From positions 1,116,001 to 1,180,000 of the forward strand of contig OZ234499.1 of NCBI GenBank assembly GCA_965153455.1: a stretch of 64,000 nucleotides of DNA, given 5' to 3'. The translations under genes were made by a program, and so were the position numbers. Below are positions 1 to 12,061 of the stretch, one piece after another. How positions within the stretch are numbered: position 1 is the first letter of the stretch; the number at the start of each line of letters is the position of its first letter. The DNA comes from Sphagnum compactum (taxonomy: Eukaryota > Bryophyta > Sphagnopsida > Sphagnales). Under the pieces are notes generated by a model that did not search any database, was not told the DNA's origin, and was given only the letters and a program-made list of their open reading frames with translations.

Positions 1-102
1 TGAAAATATTAGAAAATTACATGAATTCTTATACCCAGCCTTAGTACCGACAGTCGAAGCTGCTAGAAGCGGCCAAAGAAACGAAGTAAAGAACTGACTT
101 GG

Positions 103-215
103 GGCGGAAGCTACCGATTCTTTCTCCGTTTTTTTCCGACGTCCATTGTCGGGCGGAAGCTACCGATTCTTTCTCCGTTTTTTTCCGACGTCCATTGTCG
201 GGCGGAAGCTACCGA
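103..215. repeat. 49-bp tandem repeat, about 2.3 copies
   Basis: A 49-base unit beginning GCGGAAGCTACCGATTC and containing CCGACGTCCATTGTCGG is repeated in tandem and breaks off in the third copy. The copies are almost identical, so the amplification is recent or homogenised. The 91-codon minus-strand frame over it is a by-product of the repeat. Confidence 0.9.
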
Positions 216-3146
216 TTCTTTTTCTTTTGTAAACTCAAGTCCGTTGTCTAGCGGAACATGTGGAGGTACATTACGCCATAACTTTCTCTTTACCAGGGCT
301 ACTGTAATAAGGCAACGAACTTTTCTAAGGATCTTCCTGAGTTTGCGCCTTGAGGGTTCAGTCAATGCTGAAGCCGGGCAAGGCACGGCACCAAAACTCA
401 GGGAAGATCAACAGCTATAGGCTCTCTCCCTTAGGCTTTTGCGTATAGGGGCATCATTTTAGCACACAATTCTACTACCTAGAATCTTTTACCGACGCTC
501 TTTACTGTTGGTTGAGTCATTTGCCAATCGCCAACGTTGTCGGATAAGCTTCTGCTTGTTGCCAAGCTCTGGTGCAGTAGCATTGGTGTGGCGTCCTAAA
601 AAGCTTGAAAGAACATAAAAATAAATAAATAAATAAACAAATGAGCTCATGCATCAAGGTGAATAAGCTGGTTTGGCAATAATCGTGAGAAGTGCATATT
701 AAGGAATCAAGATTTTATTTTTGGTGGGGATTTAAGTTTTATGTGGAATACCTTTTGCACTGCTCGGGTATTTTGCTTAGTTGACATTGCCTGTTCACCG
801 GGTCCACTTTGCCAAAGTGCTAAAGTTGCTAAGTGGCCAGTTATTGCCGACTAGCCAACTGGACTTCAATTTGCAGGCTGCCCCAATACTCTTCAAGCTG
901 CTCAAAATTCAAAAAATTCAAAGGCTGTCAGATGCCTAAAATTCATTCTTTTTCTTTAGAGGTGGGCTTTGGGGGTGAGGGGGGCACGTGTGCTGGGGGG
1001 CTTCAATAACATACCCACGGAAGACATTAAACATACCCACCTACCATGTGTACCAACCTACCTACAGAAGTTATGTATGCACCTAAGTATATGCACCTAT
1101 TAACAATCAACCTACCTATCCGTCTAGGTTGTTTACTTGCATGCTGAGGTGATATAGTTAGGCTTCAATTACATACTCACCAACCTACGTGCCTACTTCG
1201 ACCACCTACCACCTATCAAATGTACTTACCTACTGATCTATCTACATACCTAGCTGAGGGAGCCTTCTTAGTGTATGAGTTTGACGTGAACTCCCCATTT
1301 CTGGCATGCTCTAGTCTCTTGAGTCTTTCGAGGTCAAACGAAAATGCTTTTGTACATTAGTTACCTACTCACCTACCTAGGTCATCTATCTTCCTACCAT
1401 AGTGGAAATTCGTCGGCATTTCAATCCTGATACCATTCAGACGATCAGGAATGACGAGGCGAAAATTCAAGGGGACTGCAAAGACGCGTGGTGATCAAAC
1501 AATCTAGGTGAGATATGGGAAAGATTCGTCGGCACAGACTGGGCACGTTCAGGACTTTGGACAGGTGTGTGAAACACACGTTGCTACAGACTCTAAAGAT
1601 TCGTCAGACGACCTGGGATGGGACGACTTTCAGTTTATTCCATGAACATATCCACGTTCTGGCACGCTGACGGGGAAAACAACCAAATTTTGGGTTTTTG
1701 AAGTCAACTCCGACTATGTTGTTGCACATGACTAGTGAGCCTGTTCCGTTGAGTGCACCATGTAATGTACTTTTGCATATAAAGTATACATACATGTTTG
1801 TGTGAAATCCAATTTCCTTAATTTTTTTATTTTTTGGTTTTTATTGAATTTTATAATGACAAAAATACTTGGAATTCAATTACTCCCACACCATAGGTGT
1901 GAAAATTACAGGATGACCTGTACTCATGAGCTTTTTTTTTCTTTGGTGTGAAATTTCACACAGTTGCAAAGTTTTTAAAAAAAAATTGTAGCAGACTTTC
2001 AACGATTTTCTGAAAAAATCACCAAAATTTGCATAGTTTTTACAACCTTCTCGAGTTCCATGTATAGAAATCTGGTAAATTTTTTTAGAACTTCTTTCTC
2101 AGAAATTAGTGATTTTTGGTTTTAATTAGTTACTGAGTTTTGGTTAATTTCTGTCATTGGGTCACCGATATGTATTCCAACAGCACAAGTGACACTATTA
2201 GAGGACTATATGTGAAAGTTTGCCATCATAATTTCTATTATGTAACATTACATTTTATTTAATAAAGTTATCCGTAAAGCCCCATATCCTGCCCCATCCC
2301 CTGTTTCAGTTAAATCCTTTGGTTTTGGTTATTTGTGAAGTCCCCATAGTTGTGGATGAAATCTGAAATTGAGGATCAGTGATGAAAATAGGGGGTGGAA
2401 TAAGATTTGAATTATTATTTTTGGACTTTTTTTAGGGCACACTGGAAAGACCTCTTTCACACTTGTTTGGGACACTTTTTTTAAGGGTACATTTGAGGAA
2501 TGTTTATGGAATTTGTTTATTGAGGGCATCACTTGAGCAACTTCTTGGGGTTTGCATTGTTTAGCATATTCTTTTCATTACAAAATTATTTTAGGATTTG
2601 TTTTATGGATTAGTGTTTCTTCTACATGGATATGCATGAACTTCATGGCTTTCTACTTTTTCCAGATTTTTTCATTTTCACTTGTGGGAGCTCTTTTTAC
2701 TTCTTTCAGATTTTTTCATTTTCACCTTGTGAGAGCTCCAATTTTTTTTCACTTGTTGAAGGGTCCTCTAATTTTGGTTTTTTCTCAAGGTTATTCATAT
2801 CTTTCCATTTTCATTTCGGGAGAGCTCTTTTGACTTTCACATGAAGCTGTTGTTTTTTTTTTAAATTAAAAATTTAATTGCTTGTTTCTTCTTTCTTTTT
2901 TTTTAGGGTTTTTAGTTTTTCATGTTGGTTTTAGGATTTTTTTTCTTTTTTATATTCTTTTCCAAGTGGGATTTTTATTTCCTTTTGCTTCCTTTTTGTA
3001 ATTTTATTGTAGGGTTCAGGTTTTTTTTTAAGTTATCTTTTTTTGGCTCCTTTTGGGGCTTACTTTTAAAGTTTTTTTATAGCTTTTTTTAGGGTTTTTT
3101 TTAAGGATTATTTTAAAACTTTTTTTAGGTTTTTTTTGTGTGTTAA
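216..3146. other. Gene-free stretch with low-complexity tracts
   Basis: No credible coding region. The stretch holds an AAAT microsatellite (about 618-640), a degenerate CTAC/CCTA-rich tract (about 1,010-1,400) of the same kind as the TAGG arrays seen elsewhere in the window, and a T-rich zone from about 2,550 to 3,140 leading into the PIF/Harbinger relic. Confidence 0.6.
1010..1400. repeat. Degenerate CCTA/CTAC-rich tract
   Basis: Repeated CTACCTA and CCTACCTA words mixed with unique sequence. This matches the TAGG-type arrays at 11.5, 34.7-35.3, 37.8, 38.4-39.0, 52.4-53.2, 53.8 and 61.8 kb. No CACTA termini were recognised beside this copy. Confidence 0.6.
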
Positions 3147-3900
3147 ATGGCTTCTTTTGTTAGTGATAGAGCTTTGGCCATGGGTGATTTTGATGGCTCC
3201 TTTTCATTACTTGATGAAGAAATGTGTTTAGAGGAGATGTGAAACCCATTAGCAAGGTTTGCATTTTGACAAGCTAACCAATCAACTTGAGCCGAAAGAA
3301 ATGATTATTTTCGTTCATTCTATACATGAAACATGATAATGTAATCATGTATGATTTTTTTAATGAAATTGTAATGAGAATGCAATATGTGATGATGTGG
3401 TTTTCATTGCATCTTGCATTGACAAGGCCATAGGTGGTGAAATTCAATGGTTTACTATTGAGGAGTGGGCTACCCTTGGCACGTACATACTTGAGTTCCA
3501 AGGTTGTATTCATTTTTTTTATGGGATTCTCATCAAGATTCACAAATTCTAAAACAATGTCTCCCATAGGTCGTAGTTTAATGAGGATAAGAAGATGTAT
3601 TATTTGAACAACATGTTGGTCTTGATTTATCTAAATAGTGGTTATCATGGCTCCTTCCACGATGTGAACACCTTGTGCAAATCAAACTTGTTCAAAAATT
3701 GGTGCTAATTTTTTGTACATACAAATAAATATTTTGAATATTTATTGGGGGATCTAGGTTATATGGGCAAGGAGATGTTTGTTATGTGGCAGCTTAAGAG
3801 GTGTAAGCTTACCCTTGGTCATGACCGAAATGGAAATGGAAATGACTAACATTGAAGTGCTTTGTTCCTAGTTGCAACTATTGTGGCTAACTTACACAAA
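3147..3900 (+). pseudogene. Decayed PIF/Harbinger-type transposase (DDE_4 nuclease)
   Basis: The start of the frame (ATG at 3,147) reads ASFVSDRALAMGDFDGSF. After an internal region broken by stops, the nuclease part resumes at about 3,480. Recognisable pieces are GCIHFFYGILIKIHKF (the GxxDGTH-type first catalytic block, with its Asp lost), LNSGYHGSFHDVNTL (the PGSxHD block) and YLLGDLGYMGKEMFV (the DxGY block with the second Asp). This block order is characteristic of the HARBI1/PIF nuclease fold. Multiple stops and frame breaks mean it cannot make enzyme. The C-terminal third Asp/Glu block was not found beyond about 3,900. Terminal inverted repeats and the TTA/TAA target duplication expected of Harbinger elements were not located. 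The family call is from motif order and is fairly secure; the element limits are unknown. Confidence 0.7.
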
Positions 3901-6160
3901 TGTTGCCTAGACTTCACAAATGAAATCATTAACAACCAAATTGAATACCTAACTAATTATAATTGGGATGGAGACATATAGTTACAAGTTTAACATTTTT
4001 CTAACCTATGCCTTAAATTTCACACCTATTAAAACTCCTAGATTTCTAGTTATTTTAAGATTGTTAAGCTTGAATTGTTTTTTTTTATCGACGCTAATCG
4101 CCATCTTTGCTTTAATCAATGTTTTATGTTCTTCATTGTTAACCACCATTTCTTATGCCATGGTGGCAAAGTTGGTGGATTGTGACTACAACATTAATCT
4201 AGACAAGCTTGTGTTTAAATGGTTGCACCATGTGATGAGATAAATTAACTTTGCTAGCAAACTTCCATGAGTACCACTGTTTTCTGGTTATCACTTTGTC
4301 TTTTCTCTCTCAAATCTATGATCGTCACTTTAAACTTGTGAAAATTGCACCATGGAGAATGTTGAGAACTCACATAACTTACATTTGCCCTTGAAAAAGG
4401 GCATTGAATTCTTAAAATTTACACACAAGTCATGCTAGTCCACACATTGCATTTTGAATAATTTCCTTAAAAACCATATACAAATTTTCAAAACAATTTT
4501 TTATGATTAGGACTGACAATACTCACATCAAAGTGTAAATGGTTTGGAAAAGCATCTTCTAAACATGTGGAGACCATGATCAATAACACAAGTTCAATGC
4601 TCCAGCCTCGAATCTGCCTTCACAAATTGCATGAAGTAAGATATAACATGACCTCATAGTTATACTTCATCTCACTGGATTTGAACTGGATGGATAGGAA
4701 AAAGTAATGCTTCAAATTTACCATATATCCACATTTTCAGGTGGTGCCAAAAACCTATTCCATCCATCCCTTTAAGTCTCCTCAACTATATTCCTTTCAA
4801 ATGGAAAGTGAGTGGGAGTGGGGAAGTAGGCATAAGAATGATCCCCATCTTATGCCTCATGATTTACATATGTTTAGTTCATGAAAACCTTCCCCTTGTG
4901 TGTGATGATGTGTAAAGCTTGGCCCATGGGTGGGAGACATTACCAAGATAGGGGACTTCCCATATGCCGCTTATTTTGGGAATGTCCCCACCCTAGGGCT
5001 TTGAACCACACATAATTTTTTGGGAACATGCATCAGGTCCTTCGTTACCACCTGGCCCCTCGTGGCTCTTGGTGCCATTTGAAAGCCGAAAATGAGTATG
5101 GGTGCACTGAGGTGGTTTGGTAATGCTCAGACAAGTTACAATGCAAGAGTAGTTGAATTTTGAAGAAAAATTTGATTGAAACTTCAGTAAAACAAAATCG
5201 AAAATATAGGGAAACTAGAGTACTGAACCTTGAATAAGTAAGGATGCATGAAGATGAGTTCCTAATTTTTAGACCAAATATTGACTTTTGCGTAATAATT
5301 TTTATCATTGAACATTTAATCAAAATTTCAATGTTCAAACTGGATTTCAGACTTTTTAGTAAGGTGTATTAATTTCCCTTTCAAAATTTATTCAATATTA
5401 GGATATGTGCTCAAGCACACAGGCCAGACACTAGTAATGTAGGATGAAAGCACAACAGATGGGCTACGATGAAACCATTTTAACGTACCTTTCACCAAAG
5501 TCAACTGGTTAATAATTCCCAAACTAGTATATTGAAAAAACGAAAATTAAATATTGACTCTCTTCCACCAAAATTAAGGAATTTGATCCTTGCAAAAATT
5601 GTAGATATTGTGAAAATTGCAGATATTTGTAAAGTAGTCTAAGGATTTCTCTCTGTAAAAGAAAGTTAATATAGTTTGCAAAGAATGGAGCCAGACCAAA
5701 GAAAGAGCAAAAAGCATAGATAACAAGGGGTGTGTTGCACTGGTGGCCTTGCCATTTACATTAAAAAGTATCTTAAGGCAAAAAAAGAAGAATTATGGAA
5801 ACACAAATATTTCAGCATGGAATAATCTTCGAAAAATCCTCTAAAAGAAACCAAAAACCTTCAAGAGACTATAACTCTATACCTAATTTCAAGTTTCAAC
5901 ACAAGCCAAAATATCATCTTTCAAAAATCCTCATATAAAAATAGACTTATTACCTAGGGGCCAAAATCCCTTAAGCTACCATACTCTATAATGAATCTCA
6001 ACACAATATCCTTGCCTTGGTAGGCAAGGCCAAAAAACAGGGTTTGTTGTTCTTATACAAAGCTGCATCCATTGTCCTGCTGATCCTAAATTAATAATTA
6101 TCTTGCAGTGTTTTTTAATGTATTTTGTGATGTAGCCAGAGTGGTGGTCATCCATAGGAA
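3901..6160. other. Gene-free AT-rich stretch
   Basis: Only short random open frames are present. At about 4,915-5,015 lies a copy of the dispersed CTTATTTTGGGAATG / CACCCTAGGG repeat that also occurs in the last long intron of the kaurene oxidase relic (57.4-57.6 kb). Confidence 0.55.
4915..5015 (+). repeat. Dispersed CTTATTTTGGGAATG-type repeat copy
   Basis: Contains GGGAGACATTACCAAGATAG and CTTATTTTGGGAATG followed by CCCCACCCTAGGG. Close relatives lie at 57,371-57,610, at 21,226-21,315, and inverted at 27,120-27,180. I do not recognise the parent element. Confidence 0.55.
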
Positions 6161-6164
6161 GATT

Positions 6165-6665
6165 TAGCCAAATCTGGCTACAACCAGATTTGAACTTACA
6201 AATAGTTAAGCTTTTATATTTTGGCTACTATTTGGAACTGAATACTGAAATCAGGAGATTTTTATTTTTTATGGTTTATTTTTTCTGACTTTTGGAAATT
6301 GAAACAAAACATCAAAAAGCATTGGTATAAGTGAATTTAGCCAGATATGAACATACAAATAGTTAATCATGCTTTTATATTTTTGGCTATTTTTTGGAAC
6401 CAAATATAGAAATCAGGAGAGTTTTTGGGGGCTTTTCTTTTGCTAACTTTTGGTGATTGAAGCAAAACATAAGAAAACATTGGTACATATAAGTGAATAC
6501 AGCTAGATATGAAAGTAAAGTAGCTAGTCATCCTTTAATATTTTTGGCTACTTTTGAAACCAATTGTAGAAATCAGGAGATTTTTACCATTTTGGGGTTT
6601 TTCTTACTGACTTCTGGCAATTGAAACAATACATCAAAAAGTATTGGTATAAGTGAACTAGCTAT
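6165..6665. repeat. About 161-bp tandem repeat, three diverged copies
   Basis: The anchor GAAATCAGGAGA occurs at 6,247, 6,409 and 6,569, giving a period of 160-162 bases. Each copy also carries ATATTTTTGGCTA, a variant of TTTGGAACCAA, AATTGAAACAAAACATCAAAA and ATTGGTATAAGTGAA. The copies differ by many substitutions and small indels, so the array is old. Confidence 0.85.
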
Positions 6666-6732
6666 GAAAGTGCTGAAGTAATGAAGCCCCTAATCTTTTG
6701 TTCCAAATAGATCACCACATTCTTACCAAATT

Positions 6733-6929
6733 TTTTGGTTACGATTTGCATTGATCTTGTCTGCCTCCATTCGTAAGCACTCCTCCTTGTCAAGCAATCC
6801 AGGAAGCTCTCGGCAACGCAGCAGCAGGCTAATTGCAGCTTCTGGGGCATTTTCCCCACTCAGGGTGTAGTGTTTAGGGTGGTCCTTTGGAACCTTTAAC
6901 ACGAAGTCAAGTTCTATCTTATGCCTCAC
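6733..6929 (-). other. Exon-like open frame of an unrecognised protein
   Basis: The minus-strand frame encodes about 65 residues including LKVPKDHPKHYTLSG, ENAPEAAISLLLRCRELPG and MEADKINANRN. It is less AT-rich than its surroundings and reads like real protein, with balanced charged and helical segments. It ends at a consensus-like 5' splice site (TTTG|GTAAGA). A possible 3' splice site lies just upstream near 6,920. I do not recognise the family. It sits 16-20 bases from the start of a copia LTR, so it may be a surviving exon of a gene broken by the insertion or a captured fragment. It could also be chance. Confidence 0.35.
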
Positions 6930-6944
6930 ACACGTTGAAGAGTT

Positions 6945-7136
6945 TGTTGGATGATTTGCTCAAGACCTCGTTATTAATTTAATTTATTTTTATCAATTAT
7001 TAGTTATTATTTTCATTCTTAGTGCAGTAGTTCAGGTATGTAAACTCCAAGGGTTATCTCTCTCATGAACTGTTCTCTTCCCAGCAGTGAGTTTCTGTCT
7101 GGACAACTCTTTACTTTGAATAAAACATTTTTTACA
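6945..7136 (+). repeat. 5' LTR of a copia-type retrotransposon
   Basis: The stretch begins TGTTGGATGATTTG and ends CATTTTTTACA, giving the TG...CA ends of an LTR. It lies directly against a primer-binding site. At 192 bases it is short for an LTR but within the copia range. No second copy was found in the window, so the 3' LTR is missing. The left boundary is inferred from the TG dinucleotide only. Confidence 0.65.
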
Positions 7137-7148
7137 TGGTATCAGAGC
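7137..7148 (+). other. Retrotransposon primer-binding site (tRNA-iMet)
   Basis: TGGTATCAGAGC follows the LTR end directly. This is the canonical sequence complementary to the 3' end of plant initiator tRNA-Met used by copia elements. Confidence 0.9.
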
Positions 7149-7284
7149 TGTTCGGCTTAGGACTATGAGTTTGTATTTTTCTCAAACCAGTGTAGCTGGC
7201 CAAGGAACGTAGCTCGTGAGTGGGTGACTTCCCACAACAGTGTTTGTCTTTACATACTACAATATTTGAGAGAGACTAATTCAA

Positions 7285-9540
7285 ATGTCTAAAAAGCAGA
7301 CTACACAAGAGACACAAGCAGGAACTAGTAGTAAGCAAAAATCATTACAACACATGATAGTCACGACGAGTGGTGAGCCAAAAATTTCAAAGGCTTATCA
7401 TTTGGAAGGGGCATCTACCTTTGGTGTTTAGGCATACATAATGAAGTATAACAAGACAACTTGTTCTCCTACCATGTGACCAAACCTTTTAGCCCAATGA
7501 GTGACCAAAAGATCATTGGACGGTCAAAAACAATGAGTGCATTTAATATACATGCGAAAAAATCTGTTCTAAACTTGCTCAAATGAGACTCTAATCCATT
7601 TGTTTGTTGGAAGCCTATCAAGGATCATTATGGGTCTAATGTGGTGCCTAGAAAAGTCATGCTAATTGGTAAAATTTTCAGTTTAAGAAAGATTGACAAT
7701 ATTATTGTGGATGCTCATCTGACAGAGATCAAGAATGTGGTGGATCAGCTTGAAGAAATTGGAATGTCAGTGCTCGAGGACATTATTGTCCACTATACAC
7801 AGTTCAAAGTCTGCCCAAGGGGTATGACATTGACACGTTCAAAGAGATGCAAAGTTGCAGATCAACTTCCAACTTACAAGGCGTTTGAAGCCAAGTTACT
7901 GAGCAAAGAGAATACTCATAGGCTTGTTGTAGAAGACCGTGGAGAGGAGCTTATAGTGGAAGGTTGCAGAAGTACATTTGGTAGTTCAAGGAATCGTCCA
8001 CTTCAAGTTCGACAAAACCCAAATGTTTTTTCCAAAGGATTGAACAACAACTATCATTGTCTAGTGGCACAAGAAAGGAACTCCAACAATTTTCGAAACA
8101 CCAACTCTTTTTCAACCATAAGCCAACTTGGTCACAACTCAACAAACAACTATTAGCCACATTACAAACTATGAGAGATGAGCCAACCAAAGGTTAGTCA
8201 TCTATAATTATTATGGAGAAGAAGGTCATTTGAAATGTGAATGCAAAATTCAAGCGATGATTGACCACATGAAGGACTTAGAGTTTAGGTTTCAAAAAAA
8301 GAGGAATCGACTACATGGACGAGTTAATGCAATAGACGAAGCTCTTGTTTTCGAGGAAAAGCTTAATGTTGAGGAGGAGGTTGAAGATTTTGTCAATTTA
8401 AATAACAACATTGAAGCTTGCACAATTGAACTTTAGTCTAACAAAAAGCTTAAAACTATCAATGAATAAAATTATTTCAATTTGACAGTTATTAATGCTT
8501 TAGCTATTTGTTTGGTTGAACTCAATTTAGTTGAATCTCCACCACCTTTACCATCATTATGGTACTTGGATTCTAGAGCCACTCACCATGTAAGTGGCAA
8601 TCTTACAATCTTCTCTACCATGCAGCACATGAACAGCACCAACCTTCGTTTAACTAATGGCCAAGGACATGATGTTGTAAGCATTGGCAATGTCAATATC
8701 CAATTTTTTGATGGTGTTATTTAAAATATACCTCACGTTTAATACTCTCCTACAATCCAAAAAAAATTTCTTTCTGTTGGGTTCATCATTGATCAAAATC
8801 ATAACATTGAGTTTTTTTTGGAAGGTTGTTTTGTGCAAAACCGTTATACTAGAAAACTTTTGACTTTTGGTAAGGGAGAAAATGGAAAAGGTTTGTAAAT
8901 TGGCTTCAAGGATAGATAATGGTCATTCCTTCAAAGGAGGTCTATTTAATTATTCCTTCTACTTTCATTAAAGGAGAAATTTAACATAAACAACTTTGGA
9001 CTACCCCCTATGGGACTTTTTAATAGGCCTTATGCATACTACTTGCATGGCAAGTAGTTTCACATTAAGTTTTTGAAGGCTACTAAAAATAGGGCCATTA
9101 GGATTTTGTAACGAATGCATTCAGACGTGTGTGGGCCATTTTGAGTGCCATCTTTAGAAGGAACACATTATTTTGTGAGCTGGATTGATGATTATTCCAT
9201 GAAAACTTGGGTGTATTTCATGGTTTGTAAAACTGAAGTTTTTGACAAGTTTTATATTTTCTGGCAAAAGGTCAAAACAAGTGTTGCCCAGTTAATACTT
9301 ACATTTTGAATAGATAACAATGGTGAATACATTTCACACCGATTCTCGACCCATTGCACTAATGTTGGCATCAAAAGACAATTTATTGCACCGTACACCC
9401 CTTAGCATAATGGTGTGGCTAAGAGGTGTAATTGCTTCATTTGATGTTTTTTCTTGGGTAAAGGATTGTTTTCATGATCAATTTTTATGGGTAGAAGCTG
9501 GTCAAACATTAAAAGATAAAATTTTAGTCGTAATGAACAC
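7285..9540 (+). pseudogene. Copia gag-protease-integrase remnant
   Basis: Gag starts at ATG 7,285 (MSKKQTTQETQAG) and carries an in-frame TAG where GVWAY-type sequence is expected. A 171-codon open part follows at 7,641-8,156, including QLPTYKAFEAKLL, typical of UBN2-like gag. The zinc knuckle near 8,200 reads YNYYGEEGHLKCEC, so its first two Cys are Tyr. The protease block near 8,560 reads WYLDSRATHHVSGN, where the catalytic DSGA has become DSRA. Integrase core follows in shifted frames: HSDVCGPF near 9,120, SWIDDYSMKTWVYFM near 9,180, NNGEY near 9,320 and PYTP..HNGVAKR near 9,400. Similarity stops at about 9,540, where CACTA-like sequence begins. No reverse transcriptase or RNase H was found. 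The element is 5'-complete, 3'-truncated and inactive. Confidence 0.85.
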
Positions 9541-11544
9541 ATGTGACTACAAACCTTATAGTTGCATATCACTTGCGACTATAGATTTGATTACATAAAA
9601 TATTGGGTAGCATTTTAAAAATAATCAAATTTAAATAATTTAATATATTTTTAAATCGCATATATTAAGTACATTATTTATATTTATATAAATACTGCAA
9701 TATAATGATTCATATTATTGGTCATTTCATAAATTTTTCAACCTATAATTTGTTAACACGTGTCATTACCTAAGCTAGGCTAAAACTTTAATTTAGGTAG
9801 CTAAGTAGGCCATTTAATTCAAGTACTTAGGGTACATATGGTCAACATTCCATTGTTGACCACAACTATGTAACTTGTGAAGTTTGATCCTTAGACCCCA
9901 AGGATGGATATCAACTCCTTTGCCATCAAACCACCCCACTTGATGTGCAAACAAGTGGAATGCATTTTATTTAACCTATATTTGACTTTAAACATTGCAC
10001 AAACATCAATTCAATATTTCATATTTGATTAATATTTATCCAAATGGAAAAAAATTAATTTGATTTTAAAAGTGTTATCAATGACATATATGATTAAATA
10101 TATTTTTATTCCAAAAATGTACACTAATTTGAATTTTTTTTTTCTAAATTTTGTTAAATTGAATTACATTTTGATGATGATTTGCTAAATTATATTTTTC
10201 AAGCACATGATAAATAAAAGTTATTATACAACTAATATTGAATAATAAATAATTAATTAATTAATCTCCCACATATTAATCCTTCATTTCATTATAAAAA
10301 CAGATTATACCATGTGATTATAATATATCATTATTTTAATTAATTCACATGTAATTTTTATAAATGGATAATATATCTATCACATTTCAAATATATATAT
10401 ATATATTTTAAATATCAATTATAATATTTATGATGTATAATTTTTTAATTTTTAATTTTAATCTAAATCACATTTAGTAATGTTAAATAATTAACAAATT
10501 TGATGGAATTTTAAGTTTTATATTTTTACAAATATAATATATGAATTTTATTTAAAATTGTGGTAAAAGTTTTATGATCAAATAACTGATATTTTTTAGA
10601 CATTTTAAACCTCTATTTGATTAAAAGATATATCATACTTGATTATAATTATAATAAGTTGTAGTTTTACCAATAAAATTTAATTTACATGTATAGTATA
10701 TAATAATTTGTTTTGTCAATATCAATAAACAATATAAAATACCAATAAATATTTTGACACAAGTTGATTATCAAACAAAATTTATTGTAATTCCAAAGAT
10801 GCCACATCTGTTTTAATCATCAAAATATTGTAAATGGAAAAAATATTGGCCTTAGCTGCCAAAACAATTATGACTAATTGCAAAAACAACTAGGTTTTCA
10901 TACATCCAAGGATCCATTCAAAATATTGGATGAAAAATGTGCATTTTCATTTTATCTTTCCATCCAAACATGTAACAGTCACAAATTATAATCGCATTTG
11001 CAACTTCGTTCAATTATGTCAACACTAAATCGCATATGTGACTACAATAGTCACATATATGACTACACACATTTACGACTAAAATGACACATAGGACTAA
11101 CCCAACTATAGTTGTAAAAATAGTTGATTTGAACACTAGTCGCATCTATGGTCATATGGTTAAAAAGGACAAGATTTTTTCTAATGATTTGAAATCAACA
11201 AAATTTCGCCCTAACAAGACACCTAAGGACTTTTTTTTGGGAATAAACCATTGCTTGCACATTCACGTGTGTTTGGATCCATTATTTATGTGCACAACAA
11301 CAAATCAAACCAAGGGAAATTGGTTGTTCACAATGAAGAATGCATTTTTTTTAGTCATGATCACAAGGTCAAAGCTTACTGTTGTTATCAAACATCCACC
11401 CACAAGGTCATTAGTTCTTGAGATGTCAAGATTGCGGAGACTTCTAATCCAATCATCTTAGACAATGATACTATTGGAATATGTAAATCCCATGGGATAT
11501 ATTATATATTTATAAATTAATATATATTTATAAATGGCCATTTG

Positions 11545-11650
11545 GTAGGTAGGGAGGTAGGTAGGCAGGAAAGTAGGTAGCAATGGATAAGTAGGTATGT
11601 AGGTAGGTAGGAAGGTAGTTAGGAATTGGTGGGTAGGTAGGTAGGCCTAA
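11545..11650. repeat. TAGG-type low-complexity array
   Basis: Near-continuous GGTAGGTAG words with scattered substitutions, inside the CACTA-like block. Similar arrays lie in or beside the other CACTA elements of the window. Confidence 0.8.
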
Positions 11651-12035
11651 ATAGGTAAAAAAGTAGGATCCTATTTTTTTTTGGTGACAAGCCTTTTTTA
11701 TTAGCCCATCACAAGTAATATTTCCACTTTGAATGTATGTAATGCATGTATTGTGTGTAGACTAATGTTTTTTTTCTACATGTTTACATAGTTTACAAAG
11801 TTGAACTTGTTGACAACGGATATGGGATAAATTTATAACATTATCCCACATCATCCTTTTGTCCCATACAAAACTACCCAACTTTTTTAGACTTTGTCCA
11901 AATGAAAAAAAAAATCAGTTTTAAAAATATTTTCCAAAATCTACAAATCTATAAAAAACATTAACCAAAATATCAAGTAATTGGACTAAAAATGCATTTG
12001 AATCTTCATTATTTCATACATTTGAACAATAATGA

Positions 12036-12061
12036 TATATATATGTATGTATGTATGTATA
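12036..12061. repeat. ATGT microsatellite
   Basis: Short ATATATGTATGTATGTATGT run. Perfect for several units. Confidence 0.85.
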
